Assembly: GCA_052143095.1 (NCBI GenBank)
Contig: JBKQTR010000298.1
Coordinates: 1-53,638 of the forward strand
DNA length: 53,638 bases
From: DAHUYF01 sp052143095
Lineage (GTDB): Bacteria; Pseudomonadota; Alphaproteobacteria; ATCC43930; CGMCC-115725
Direction of reading: 5' to 3'
Shown piece after piece: positions 41,354 to 50,148 of this stretch. The translations under genes and the position numbers were made by a program. The notes beneath the pieces were generated by a model. The model had not been told where the DNA came from. It saw nothing but the letters and a program-made list of their open reading frames with translations, and did no database searches. How positions within the stretch are numbered: position 1 is the stretch's first letter; every line of letters starts with the position of its first letter.

Positions 41354-42469
41354 TCAACGCAACGCCGCCATCACCCGCGCAATGAAGCCGTCCACCGCCG
41401 CGCGGTCGATCCAGCGCAGCACCGCGACGAGGCCGGTGGCGGGATCGATCCAGGTGATGTTGCCGCCGGCGCCGATGGCGAAGAAGCTCTCGGGCGACGC
41501 GCTGGGAAAGGCGCTGCGTCCAGGGTTGAGCCACCAGAGAAAGCCATACTCCGGCTTGATCGCGCAGGGCGCCGTCAAGAGCCCGATCCAGTCTTCGGAA
41601 AGCAGCCGCGCTTCGCCCCAGCATCCGCGCCGCAGCATCAGCAATCCGATGCGTGCCTGGTCCTCGGCATGGATGAAGACGCCGCCGCCCCAATGGCCGC
41701 CGCCGGAGACCGACTGCACGCGCCTGCCGCCGATCTCGACATAGGAGTTGCGATAGCCATGCCATTCCCAGCTCGGCGAGGCGCCGATCGGGTCCATGAT
41801 CTCAGCCTTGAACACCTCCGGCAGGGCGCGGCCGAAGCGGCGCAGCAGCGCCAGGCTCAGGCGGTTGACGCGGACGTCGTTGTACTCCCAATAGCGGCCG
41901 GGCGGCTGCAGCGCGCGATGCGATCCCTTGGCCTTGCCGCGGCCTTCGAGCGCGAGGTCGCGGTTGCGGTCGACGAGATCCGGCTTGTCCCACAGCGTGC
42001 CTTCCCATTCGGAGGTCTGCTGCAGCAGCTGGCGCCAGGTGATGGCGCCGTTATGTGCGCCCTCGAAGCCGCCGTCGCGCACCGTTTTGCCGACGGGCTC
42101 GTCGAGATCGGCGATGAGGCCGTCGGCCACGGCGAGGCCGGCGAGGATCGAGTGATAGCTCTTGGCGACGCTGAAGGTCATGTCGACGCGCCGCGTGTCG
42201 CCCCAGCGCGCGACGATGCGCCCGTGGCGCAGCACCAGCCCGTTGGGCTCGCCGCGCGGCCGCGTCGGGCCGATGATCTCGCTCCAGGGCCCTTCCTCGA
42301 AATGGCCCTTGGCGATCACCGTTCGGAGGTCGTGCTCCCACGGCGTCTCGTGCGCGCGGGCGAAGGCGACGGCATCCTCGAGCGTCCGCGCGTCGAGCCC
42401 GAGCAAGGCGGGATCGGCGCGCTCCCAAGGGGCGCTGTCGGGTCCGGGAATGTGACCATCCTCGCTCAT
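41354..42469 (-). CDS. Beta-lactamase-fold serine hydrolase coupled to the importer
   Basis: 371 aa from ATG 42469, overlapping the upstream ATPase stop by 4 bases (ATGA). SxxK is S100-V-A-K103 in MTFSVAKSYHSI. YWEYNDVRVNRLS gives the Tyr-Asn motif, and GAGGNITWIDP is the third-motif region. No signal peptide is visible, so it would act on an imported peptide in the cytosol, e.g. as a DD-peptidase-like or D-amino-acid amidase (compare MlrB of microcystin degraders, also a serine beta-lactamase-fold enzyme). This pairing with MlrC is notable. Confidence 0.87.
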   Translation of the reverse strand: MSEDGHIPGPDSAPWERADPALLGLDARTLEDAVAFARAHETPWEHDLRTVIAKGHFEEGPWSEIIGPTRPRGEPNGLVLRHGRIVARWGDTRRVDMTFSVAKSYHSILAGLAVADGLIADLDEPVGKTVRDGGFEGAHNGAITWRQLLQQTSEWEGTLWDKPDLVDRNRDLALEGRGKAKGSHRALQPPGRYWEYNDVRVNRLSLALLRRFGRALPEVFKAEIMDPIGASPSWEWHGYRNSYVEIGGRRVQSVSGGGHWGGGVFIHAEDQARIGLLMLRRGCWGEARLLSEDWIGLLTAPCAIKPEYGFLWWLNPGRSAFPSASPESFFAIGAGGNITWIDPATGLVAVLRWIDRAAVDGFIARVMAALR

Positions 42470-43422
42470 GCCGCGTAGAGATGGCATAGCACAGGACCGT
42501 CCTTGTCGGCGATACGCGGCGGCGGCGTCGTGGCGCAGTGCGCCAGCGCCTTGGCGCAGCGCGGGTGGAAGGGGCAGCCGCCGGGCGGATCGAGCGGGTT
42601 GGGGAAGGCGGTGCCGAGCTGGGTGTCGGGGATGCCGAGGCCGGGCTCGGGGGTCAGCACCGAGAGCAGCAGCGCCTGGGTATAGGGATGGCGCGGCGCG
42701 CGGAACAGCGCCTCGGTCGGGCGTTCCTCGACGATGCGGCCGAGATACATGACGGCGACGCGCGTCGCCATGTGCTCGACCACGGCGAGGTTGTGGCTGA
42801 TCAGCACATAAGTGAGGCCGAGCTCGTGCTGCAGATCCTGCAGCAAATTGAGGATCTGCGACTGGACGGAGACGTCGAGCGCCGAGGTCGGCTCGTCGCA
42901 GATCACCACCTCCGGCCGCATGATGAGCGCGCGGGCGATGGCGACGCGCTGGCGCTGCCCGCCGGAGAGCTGGCCGGGATAGGCGCCCTGGAGCCGCTGC
43001 GGCAAGCCCACCAGCGCCATCATCGCCGCGACCTCGTCGCGGCGCTTCGCCGGTGCGCCGACGCCGTGGACGGCGAGCGGCAGGCCGATGATCGCGCCCA
43101 CCGTCTTGCGCGGATTGAGCGAGGAGTAAGGGTCCTGGAACACCGGCTGCACGCGCCGCGCCAGCGCGCGCCGGTCGAGCGTCCGGATCGAGACGCCGTC
43201 GAGCAGGATGTCGCCGCCGGAGAGCGGCAGCAGGCCCAGCAGCATCCGCGCCAGCGTCGACTTGCCGCAGCCGCTCTCGCCGACGAGGCCCAGCACCTCG
43301 CCCTTGCGCAGCGCGAGCGAGACGCCGTTCACCGCGGTGAGCGTCCGCGCCCGGCGGAAGAGCCCGCCGCCCAGCGAGAACCGGCGCTCGACATCGCGCA
43401 GCTCGATGAGCGGCGCGCTCAT
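42466..43422 (-). CDS. Oligopeptide ABC transporter ATP-binding protein (OppF/DppF-like)
   Basis: 318 aa from ATG 43422 (ATGA overlap with the upstream ATPase). Walker A GESGCGKS (48-55), signature LSGGQRQRVAIARAL, Walker B VVICDEPTSALD and the H-loop ISHNLAVVEH are intact. The C-terminal PGGCPFHPRCAKALAHC is the Opp/Dpp-family extension, whose cysteines are conserved and in some members bind an Fe-S cluster. It energises import together with the neighbouring ATPase. Confidence 0.95.
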   Translation of the reverse strand: MSAPLIELRDVERRFSLGGGLFRRARTLTAVNGVSLALRKGEVLGLVGESGCGKSTLARMLLGLLPLSGGDILLDGVSIRTLDRRALARRVQPVFQDPYSSLNPRKTVGAIIGLPLAVHGVGAPAKRRDEVAAMMALVGLPQRLQGAYPGQLSGGQRQRVAIARALIMRPEVVICDEPTSALDVSVQSQILNLLQDLQHELGLTYVLISHNLAVVEHMATRVAVMYLGRIVEERPTEALFRAPRHPYTQALLLSVLTPEPGLGIPDTQLGTAFPNPLDPPGGCPFHPRCAKALAHCATTPPPRIADKDGPVLCHLYAA

Positions 43423-44420
43423 TCGGCGGCCTCGAGCGCATTCGCCGCGCATTGCTCCGGCGGGATGAGGCAGCGATAGGCGCGCTCGGCGGCGATCTCG
43501 GCCAGCGCGACATCGCCGGCGCAGCGCTCGAAGGCGAAGCGGCAGCGGTTGCGGAAGGCGCAGCCTTCGATCTCGCCGACGAGGCTCGGCACCACGCCGG
43601 GGATCGAGCCGAGAGGCGCGCCGCGCCGGGTCCGGCCGGGGATCGGGATGCAGCGCAGCAGCCCCTGCGTATAGGGGTGGAGCGGCTCGGCGAACACCGC
43701 GCGCGCCGTGCCGGTCTCGACGATCTCGCCGGCATACATCACCGCCACCCGGCTCGCCATGCGCGCGACGATGCCGAGATCGTGGGTGATGAGCAGGATG
43801 GCGACGCCGAAATCGCGCTGGATCTCGGCCAGCAGGTGCAGGATCTGCGCCTGGATGGTGACGTCGAGCGCGGTGGTGGGCTCGTCGGCGATGATCAGCC
43901 GCGGCTCGCACATCAGCGCCATGGCGATCATGACGCGCTGGCGCAGGCCGCCGGACAGCTGGTGCGGGTATTGCCCGAGCCGCTCGGCAGCGGCGGTGAC
44001 GCCGACGCGCCCGAGCAGATGGACGGCGCGGTCGCGCGCGGCGGCGCGCGAGGTCTTGCGATGCCGGCGCAGCACCTCCGTGAGCTGATCGCCGATGGTA
44101 TAGGCGGGGTTGAGCGAGGTCATCGGCTCCTGGAAGATCATCGCCATGCGGTCGCCGCGGAGATCCGCCATGCGCCGCTCGCCGAGCCGCATCAGGTCGA
44201 TGCCGTCGAACACCAGGCGCCCGGCGCTGCGCCGCGCCCGCTGCGGCAGCAGGTCCATGAGCGCCAGCGAGGTCAGCGACTTGCCGCAACCGCTCTCGCC
44301 GACGAGGCACAGCATCTCGCCGGGCGCCACCGACAGGCTGACATTGCGCACGGGATGCAGCACGCCGGCGCCGAGCGGGATGCGCACGTCGAGGCGCTCG
44401 ACCTCGAGCAGCGCGCTCAC
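43419..44420 (-). CDS. Oligopeptide ABC transporter ATP-binding protein (OppD/DppD-like)
   Basis: 333 aa with a GTG start at 44420 overlapping the DppC stop by 4 bases (GTGA). Walker A GESGCGKS (41-48), LSGGLRQRVMIAMAL signature, IIADEPTTALD Walker B and THDLGIVARM H-loop are present. The C-terminal GCAFRNRCRFAFERC matches the Opp/Dpp extension. Encoded between the permease and the second ATPase. Confidence 0.95.
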   Translation of the reverse strand: MSALLEVERLDVRIPLGAGVLHPVRNVSLSVAPGEMLCLVGESGCGKSLTSLALMDLLPQRARRSAGRLVFDGIDLMRLGERRMADLRGDRMAMIFQEPMTSLNPAYTIGDQLTEVLRRHRKTSRAAARDRAVHLLGRVGVTAAAERLGQYPHQLSGGLRQRVMIAMALMCEPRLIIADEPTTALDVTIQAQILHLLAEIQRDFGVAILLITHDLGIVARMASRVAVMYAGEIVETGTARAVFAEPLHPYTQGLLRCIPIPGRTRRGAPLGSIPGVVPSLVGEIEGCAFRNRCRFAFERCAGDVALAEIAAERAYRCLIPPEQCAANALEAAE

Positions 44421-45316
44421 CGCGCAGTCTCCGGCGCGGTGAGATCGCGCACGCCGTCGCCCAGCAGGTTGATGGCCAGCACCAGGGTGAACAGCGCGAC
44501 GCCGGGGATGGTGATGACCCAGGGGCTGAAGAACATGTACTCCTTGCCCTCCGCCACCATCAGCCCCCAGGAGGGCAACGGCGCCTGCACGCCGAGGCCG
44601 AGGAAGGAGAGCGCCGCCTCGAGCAGGATCGCCTGCGCCATCTCCAGCGTCGCGACGACGATCAGCGCGTTGGCGATGTTGGGCAGGATCTCGGCGAGGA
44701 TGATGCGCAGGCTGGAGCAGCCGACCGCCTCGGCGGCGGCGATGTAGTCCAGCTGGCGCAGCTGCAAGGTGGCGCTGCGGGTGACGACGGCGAAGCGGTC
44801 CCAGAGCAGCAGGCCCAGCACGCCGATGACGATCCTGAGCGAGCTCCCGGCGAGCGCCGCCACCGCCAGCGCCACCAGCACCACCGGCATGGCGAGCCGC
44901 GTGGTGATGATGAAGGTGATGACGAGGTCGGTGCGGCCGCCGAAATAGCCGGCGATCAATCCAAGGGTGGTGCCGATCGCCGCCGACATCGCCATGACGA
45001 GGATGCCGATGAGCAGCGAGATCTGCGCGCCGTAGATGAGCCGGCTCAAATAATCGCGGCCGAGCTGGTCGGTGCCGAGCGGGTAGGTCCAGCTGCCCTT
45101 GTCGTGCCAGATCGGCGGGATGAGGCGGCGGCTCAGATCCTGCGCATAGGGATCGTGCGGCGCCAGCAGCGGCGCCAGCAGCGCCACCGCGATGATGGCC
45201 AGCAGCACCGCCGCGCCCAGCAGGAAGCCGGCATGGCCGAAGATGCGGCGCCTGAGCCGCGCGCCGGAAGAAGGCTGCAGCACATCGCCGGCGATGATGA
45301 GGCTGTCGACCGCCAT
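44417..45316 (-). CDS. Oligopeptide ABC transporter permease (OppC/DppC-like)
   Basis: 299 aa from ATG 45316. Overlaps the upstream permease stop by one base (TGATG). Six membrane segments, with the N-terminal one (33-52) followed by a periplasmic loop (LAPHDPYAQDLSRRLIPP ... YPLGTDQLGRD). The EAA-type loop is YIAAAEAVGCSSLRIILAEILPN, the ATPase contact. A longer open frame upstream is antisense-like read-through and was not used. Confidence 0.94.
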   Translation of the reverse strand: MAVDSLIIAGDVLQPSSGARLRRRIFGHAGFLLGAAVLLAIIAVALLAPLLAPHDPYAQDLSRRLIPPIWHDKGSWTYPLGTDQLGRDYLSRLIYGAQISLLIGILVMAMSAAIGTTLGLIAGYFGGRTDLVITFIITTRLAMPVVLVALAVAALAGSSLRIVIGVLGLLLWDRFAVVTRSATLQLRQLDYIAAAEAVGCSSLRIILAEILPNIANALIVVATLEMAQAILLEAALSFLGLGVQAPLPSWGLMVAEGKEYMFFSPWVITIPGVALFTLVLAINLLGDGVRDLTAPETAR

Positions 45317-46233
45317 CAGCGCACGCGGATGCGGGGATCGAGGAAGGCGTTGAGCATGTCGGCGAGCAAGGTCAGCAGGATGTAGATGCAGGCGAGGATC
45401 AGCACGATCGCCTGCACCACCGGGAAATCCGCGCGGCTGATCGACTCCCAGCCGAGATATCCGAGGCCGTGCAGCGAGAAGACGCTCTCGATGACGATCG
45501 ACCCGCCGAGCATGAAGCCGAACTGCACCGCCGCCACCGCCACCACCGGGATGATGGCGTTGCGCAGCGCATGCTTGAACAGCACCGTCGGCAGGCGCAG
45601 CCCCTTGGCGCGCGCGGTGCGGATGTAGTCGGCGGCCAGCACCTCCATCATGCCCGCGCGAGTGAGCCGCATGAAGGCGGGCGCGGCGTAGTAGCCCAGC
45701 GCCACCGCCGGCAGCACATAGCTCGCCCATTGGTCGGTGCCCGATACCGGCAGCCAGCGGAGCTTGAGGCCGAAGACGATGATCAGCATCAGCGCGAACC
45801 AGAAGCTCGGCAGCGCCTGGCCGAAGACGCTGAGGGTCAGCGCCAGGCGGTCGATCCAGGAATTGGGCCTGAGCGCCGCCAGCACGCCGAGCGGGATCGA
45901 GAGCGCCAGCGCGAAAGCCAGCGCCGAGAGCCCGAGGATCAGCGTGATCGGAAAGCGCGCGCCGATGAGCTCGGAGACCGGCTCCTTGAGGAAGAAGGAT
46001 TGGCCGAAATCGCCACGGAGCGCCTTTCCCGCCCAGTCGAGATACTGGATCGGCAGCGGCCGGTCGAGGCCATAGGCCTTGCGCACCTGCGCCACGTCGC
46101 CGGCGGTGGCGGCGGGGCCGGCGAGCGCCTGGGCGAGATCGCCGGAGAGATGCAGCAGCGCGAAGCTGATGATCGAGACCGTGACCGCTACCAGCAGCGC
46201 CACCAGGATGCGCTTCAGCGCATAGGCGATCAC
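45316..46233 (-). CDS. Oligopeptide ABC transporter permease (OppB/DppB-like)
   Basis: 305 aa with a GTG start at 46233. Six membrane segments; the first is ILVALLVAVTVSIISFALLH. The conserved RKAYGLDRPLPIQYLDW periplasmic loop and the EAA loop YIRTARAKGLRLPTVLFKHALRN identify the B-type permease. It starts 30 bases after the binding-protein gene ends. It forms the translocation pore with the DppC-like protein. Confidence 0.94.
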   Translation of the reverse strand: MIAYALKRILVALLVAVTVSIISFALLHLSGDLAQALAGPAATAGDVAQVRKAYGLDRPLPIQYLDWAGKALRGDFGQSFFLKEPVSELIGARFPITLILGLSALAFALALSIPLGVLAALRPNSWIDRLALTLSVFGQALPSFWFALMLIIVFGLKLRWLPVSGTDQWASYVLPAVALGYYAAPAFMRLTRAGMMEVLAADYIRTARAKGLRLPTVLFKHALRNAIIPVVAVAAVQFGFMLGGSIVIESVFSLHGLGYLGWESISRADFPVVQAIVLILACIYILLTLLADMLNAFLDPRIRVR

Positions 46234-46263
46234 GGCGTCATGCCTGTCTTGGCGGCGCCGGCC

Positions 46264-47784
46264 TCACTTCCAGCCGTAGAGGTAGTAGCGCGGGATCTCA
46301 TCCTTGAAGGGCTTGAAATCGAGGTCGCTGGAATAGGCATAGTAGATGCTGTAGGAGTTCAGCGGCAGCATGTACATCTGATCCATGATCCGCGTGATCG
46401 CCTTCTGGTAATCCGCGAGCCGCTTCTCCGGGTCGGGGCTGCTGTCGGCTTCCTTGACGAGTTCCTGCAGCTCCGTGTCGCCGGTGAAATCATCGGGCGT
46501 GCCGGTGAAGAAATTGCCCAGGATGGCGGAGGCGTCGTTGATCGAATAGGAGCCCCAATCGCCGAACGAGATCGGCGTCACGCCGGCGTGATTCTTGTCG
46601 CGGAAGGCGGGGTATTGCAGGAAGTCGATGTTGGCGCGCACGCCGATGGCGCGCATGAAGCCGGCGAGCGCGTCGTCCCATTGCCGCGGCCGGTAGACGT
46701 AGAACTCGGTGTCGAAGCCGTTGGCATGGCCCGCCTCGGCCATGAGCTGCTTCGCCTTCTGCAGGTCGTAGGCGTATTTCTCGGCGCCCTGGAAGCAGCC
46801 GAACTGGGTGGGAAAGCACGGCGCGTCGAGCACGCGCGCCTCGGTGCCGAAGAAGGTCTTGGCGAATTGCGCGCGGTCGATGGCGTAGGCAATGGCCTTG
46901 CGCACGCGCACATCCTTCAAGGGCGAGTCGCCCGAGCGGCTGGCGGCGTCGAAATAGATGTAGCCGACGCGCATGGTCTCGCCGGCGGTCACGCTCAGCC
47001 CCGGCACCGTCTTGAGGTTGTCGACCTGATCGGGCGGCACGTACCAGATGAGGTCGAGCCCGCCGCTCAGGATCTCGGCGATCTGCGTCGTCTTCTCCGG
47101 GATGAAGCGCTCGCGCACCTTGCCGATCTTGGGTTTGCCCTTGGCGCTGCCGTCCCAATAGGCGGTGTTCTTGACGAAGACGATCTCCTTGCCGGGATCG
47201 AGGCTCTCGACCTTGTAGGGGCCGGTGCCGATCGGCTTCTTGGCCATGCCTTGCGGCCCGGCCTCGGCATAGTATTTGTGCGGGTAGATCGGGATCGGCC
47301 CGGCCAGGAACTCGAGCGCCGCCGGGAACGGCGCCTTCAGGTGGATGCGCACTTTGTAGGGGTCGAGCTTCTCCGCCGACTTGATCCAGCCGACATTGGT
47401 GGTGTTGAGCACCTTGTTGGCGGGGTCGGACACCCAGTTGAGGGTGTAGACCACATCCTCGGCGTCGAAAGCCTCGCCGTCATGGAATTTGACCCCTTGG
47501 CGCAGCTCCAGCTCGATGGTCACGGCATCGATCCATCGCCACGCGGTGGCGAGGCCGGGCTTGTACTCGAAGGTCTCGGGATCGCGCTCGATCAGCTGGT
47601 CCCAGATCATCCGCGCCGCCAGGATGCCTTCGCGGCTGGTGTTGAAATAGGCATCGGCGATGTCGAGCGGCTGGTCCCAGGCGATATTGAGCGTATCGGT
47701 CTGCTTGTTGGCGAGCGCCGGCGCCGCCGTCGCGGCGGCCAGCAGAACCGCCATACCGCCAAGGGCGGCCAGTCTGGTGGTCAT
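46264..47784 (-). CDS. Oligopeptide-type extracellular solute-binding protein (family 5)
   Basis: 506 aa from ATG 47784, with GGGAGGTGAAGG upstream. The signal peptide ends near APALANK (residue 26). FEYKPGLATAWRWID, FHDGEAFDAEDVVYTLNWV and FPAALEFLAGPIPIYPHKYY are hallmarks of the peptide/nickel-binding (SBP_bac_5) family. A predicted periplasmic receptor delivering a peptide or related ligand to the DppBCDF complex. First gene of the eight-gene operon. It is divergent from the RidA gene across 162 bases. Confidence 0.94.
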   Translation of the reverse strand: MTTRLAALGGMAVLLAAATAAPALANKQTDTLNIAWDQPLDIADAYFNTSREGILAARMIWDQLIERDPETFEYKPGLATAWRWIDAVTIELELRQGVKFHDGEAFDAEDVVYTLNWVSDPANKVLNTTNVGWIKSAEKLDPYKVRIHLKAPFPAALEFLAGPIPIYPHKYYAEAGPQGMAKKPIGTGPYKVESLDPGKEIVFVKNTAYWDGSAKGKPKIGKVRERFIPEKTTQIAEILSGGLDLIWYVPPDQVDNLKTVPGLSVTAGETMRVGYIYFDAASRSGDSPLKDVRVRKAIAYAIDRAQFAKTFFGTEARVLDAPCFPTQFGCFQGAEKYAYDLQKAKQLMAEAGHANGFDTEFYVYRPRQWDDALAGFMRAIGVRANIDFLQYPAFRDKNHAGVTPISFGDWGSYSINDASAILGNFFTGTPDDFTGDTELQELVKEADSSPDPEKRLADYQKAITRIMDQMYMLPLNSYSIYYAYSSDLDFKPFKDEIPRYYLYGWK

Positions 47785-47946
47785 GATCCCTTCACCTCCC
47801 GACCGGCGCAGCCGCCAGCCTCGGCTGACGCTCGCCCGGTCTCCCCTCGTCCAAAGCATAACCCATGCCGAAGGCCGCCAGGCGGTCATGGGGCGGTGGT
47901 GCCTCAGGCCGGCGCGCGGCATACTCTCGGCTGGCGGGAGGGGCGA

Positions 47947-48408
47947 ATGGAAAAGCAGGTGATCACGGCCGATGTGCCGGAGACGGGCGGCCCGTTCAAT
48001 CTCTGCGTGCGGCACGGCGATCTCGTCTATGTTTCCGGCCTGCCGCCCTTCGAAGAAGCATATTGCGCAAAATTGCGCCAGGCGCGGCGCGACGGCCAGC
48101 CGATCCCGCCCTTTCCCGACATCCCCTTCGAGCGCCAGGCCGAGATCGTCATGGAGCATCTGAAGCGGCTGGTGGAGGCCGCCGGCTCGAGCATGGATTG
48201 CCTGCTCAAGGTGACGGTGTGGCTAAGGGACCAGTCGACGCAGGAGAGCTTCGACCGGGTCTATCGCCGCTATTTCTCCAGCGCCGAGACCCTGCCGGCG
48301 CGCACCCGCATGCAGGCCGGCCGCACCCCGATGGATTGCGGGCTCGAGATCGACGCCATCGGCTACGTGCCGGAGGCGAACCGCGTCCGCGAGGTCCTCG
48401 GCGGCTGA
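47947..48408 (+). CDS. RidA/YjgF-family protein
   Basis: 153 aa, slightly longer than RidA (about 128). DLVYVSGLPPF, QAEIVMEHLKRLVEAAGSSMDCLLKV and the PARTRMQAG segment, which carries the conserved substrate-binding Arg, identify the family. An insertion (YCAKLRQARRDGQPIPPF) after the first sheet explains the extra length. Members hydrolyse reactive enamines/imines or act as specialised deaminases in catabolic pathways. It is divergent from the importer operon and converges on an SDR with 9 bases between stops. Confidence 0.87.
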   Translation: MEKQVITADVPETGGPFNLCVRHGDLVYVSGLPPFEEAYCAKLRQARRDGQPIPPFPDIPFERQAEIVMEHLKRLVEAAGSSMDCLLKVTVWLRDQSTQESFDRVYRRYFSSAETLPARTRMQAGRTPMDCGLEIDAIGYVPEANRVREVLGG

Positions 48409-48417
48409 CCCGCGGGA

Positions 48418-49218
48418 CTACCGGCTCAGCATCTGCGTCACCGCGCCGCCGACCGCGGTGCGGCCGCCATCCACCACCCATTGCGCGCCGGTAACATTGG
48501 CGGCGAGGTCGGAGCAGAGGAACAGCACGACAGCGGCGATCTCCTCGGGCGTGGTGTAGCGGCCCGACGGGATGCCCGATTTGTAGCGCTGGCCGATGGC
48601 ATCGGGGTTGGCGGGGTCGAGCTGGCTCTCGAGCGAGTGCATCATGCGGGTGTCGACCGGGCCGGGGCAGACGGCATTGACGCGCACGCCGGCGCGCGCC
48701 GCCTCGCCCGCCGCCGTCTTGGTCAGGCCGATCACCGCGTGCTTGGAGGCGACATAGGCGGACATGCCCGGCGTCGCCACCAGCCCCGCCACCGAGGCGG
48801 TGTTCACGACCGCGCCGCTGCGCTGGCGCAGCATCACCGGCAGCACGTGGCGCAAGCCCAGGAACACGCCCTTGAGGTTGACGCCGATGACCGCGTCGAA
48901 CACCGCCTCGTCATAGTCCGCGATGGGCGCGAGCTTGCCCTCGATGCCGGCATTGTTGAAGAAGCAGTCGATCCGGCCATGCGCGTCGAGCGCCGCCTTG
49001 ACATAGGCCTGGACCTCGGCGGTGCGGGTAACGTCGGCGGCGACAAAGCGCGCCTCGCCGCCTTGCTGGCGGATGACGCCCGCGGCGGCTTCGCCCGCGG
49101 TGGCGTCGCGGTCGACCAGCACCAGCTTGGCGCCGGCCTTGGCAAAGGCGATCGCCGTCGCCCGGCCGATGCCGTTCCCGGCGCCGGTGATCACTGCAAT
49201 CTTGCCGTTGAAATCCAT
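48418..49218 (-). CDS. Short-chain dehydrogenase/reductase
   Basis: 266 aa classical SDR. TGAGNGIGRA (11-20), FNNAGIEG, TASVAGLVATPGMSAYVASK (catalytic Ser, Tyr, Lys) and VCPGPVDTRMM are present. LVLVDRDA with an acidic residue after the second strand suggests NAD(H). Divergent from the sirtuin gene. Substrate unknown; likely one more catabolic alcohol dehydrogenase. Confidence 0.87.
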   Translation of the reverse strand: MDFNGKIAVITGAGNGIGRATAIAFAKAGAKLVLVDRDATAGEAAAGVIRQQGGEARFVAADVTRTAEVQAYVKAALDAHGRIDCFFNNAGIEGKLAPIADYDEAVFDAVIGVNLKGVFLGLRHVLPVMLRQRSGAVVNTASVAGLVATPGMSAYVASKHAVIGLTKTAAGEAARAGVRVNAVCPGPVDTRMMHSLESQLDPANPDAIGQRYKSGIPSGRYTTPEEIAAVVLFLCSDLAANVTGAQWVVDGGRTAVGGAVTQMLSR

Positions 49219-49313
49219 CGCCCGATCCCTCCTCTGCCGCGGTCTTGGCCGCGCCGCGTTAGCATACTCCTTCGGCTCTTGGCTGGCGCGCCCGGCTTTG
49301 GCACACTCCGGTC

Positions 49314-50069
49314 ATGGCCGCCGATACCGATATTGCCGAGCTCGCGCATTTGCTGCAGCAGGCGCGGCGCGTGGTGCTGTTCACTGGCGCCGGCATCAGC
49401 ACCGAATCCGGAATTCCCGATTTCCGCAGCCCCGGCGGCATCTGGACGCGCTACAAGCCGATCGATTTCGGTGATTTCCTCCGCTCCGAGGAGGCCCGGC
49501 GCGAGGCATGGCGGCGCAAATTCGCCACCGACCCGACCATCCGCGCGGCAGAGCCCAATCGCGGCCACCGCGCCGTCGCCGCGCTGGTGCAGCGCGGCAA
49601 GGCGCGCTCGGTCATCACCCAGAACATCGACGGGCTGCATCAGGCCTCGGGCGTGCCGGAGGCGTGCGTCATCGAGCTCCATGGCAACACCACCTATGCC
49701 CATTGCCTCGACTGCCGCCGGCGCTACGAGATCGACGCGCTGCGCCTGGCTTTCGAGCGCGACGAGGTGCCGCCGAGCTGCGAGGAGTGCGGCGGGTTGG
49801 TGAAGACCGCCACGATCTCTTTCGGGCAGTCCATGCCGCAAGAGGCGATGCAGCGCGCCGAGCAGGAGACGCTCGCCGCCGATCTCTTCATCGTCGCGGG
49901 CTCGTCGCTGGTGGTCTATCCCGCCGCGGGCTTCCCCGAGCTCGCCAAGCGCAACGGCGCGGCGCTGGTGATCGTCAACCGCGACCCGACCGGCCTCGAC
50001 GACATCGCCGATCTCGTCCTGAACTGCGCCATCGGCGAGACGCTGGGCGCCGCGGTCGGGGTTGCGTAA
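49314..50069 (+). CDS. Sir2-family NAD-dependent protein deacylase
   Basis: 251 aa. GAGISTESGIPDFRSPGG (25-42) binds NAD, TQNIDGLHQASG carries Asn/Asp of the active site, VIELHGN the catalytic His, and CLDC with CEEC the structural zinc. VAGSSLVVYPAAGF closes the Rossmann fold. It removes acyl groups from lysines, typically regulating acyl-CoA synthetases and related enzymes. No acetyltransferase or acyl-CoA synthetase gene is adjacent. It converges with the LLM gene at 50149. Confidence 0.93.
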   Translation: MAADTDIAELAHLLQQARRVVLFTGAGISTESGIPDFRSPGGIWTRYKPIDFGDFLRSEEARREAWRRKFATDPTIRAAEPNRGHRAVAALVQRGKARSVITQNIDGLHQASGVPEACVIELHGNTTYAHCLDCRRRYEIDALRLAFERDEVPPSCEECGGLVKTATISFGQSMPQEAMQRAEQETLAADLFIVAGSSLVVYPAAGFPELAKRNGAALVIVNRDPTGLDDIADLVLNCAIGETLGAAVGVA

Positions 50070-50148
50070 TGTGACTCGGCGCGGAGGTCGACCTCATGAA
50101 GAGGTCGCTATTGGACGCGGTTTCACAGTCCTCACCGGATACGAGACG

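Noticed and set aside
41354..43735. Apparent 793-residue fusion of an ATPase-region peptide with the serine hydrolase
   Set aside because: The N-terminal half is an out-of-frame reading of the ABC ATPase genes; the hydrolase has its own ATG at 42469 with ATGA overlap.
45469..48408. 979-codon plus-strand open frame
   Set aside because: Only its last 153 codons (47947-48408) form a real protein (RidA family); the rest is antisense to the importer genes.
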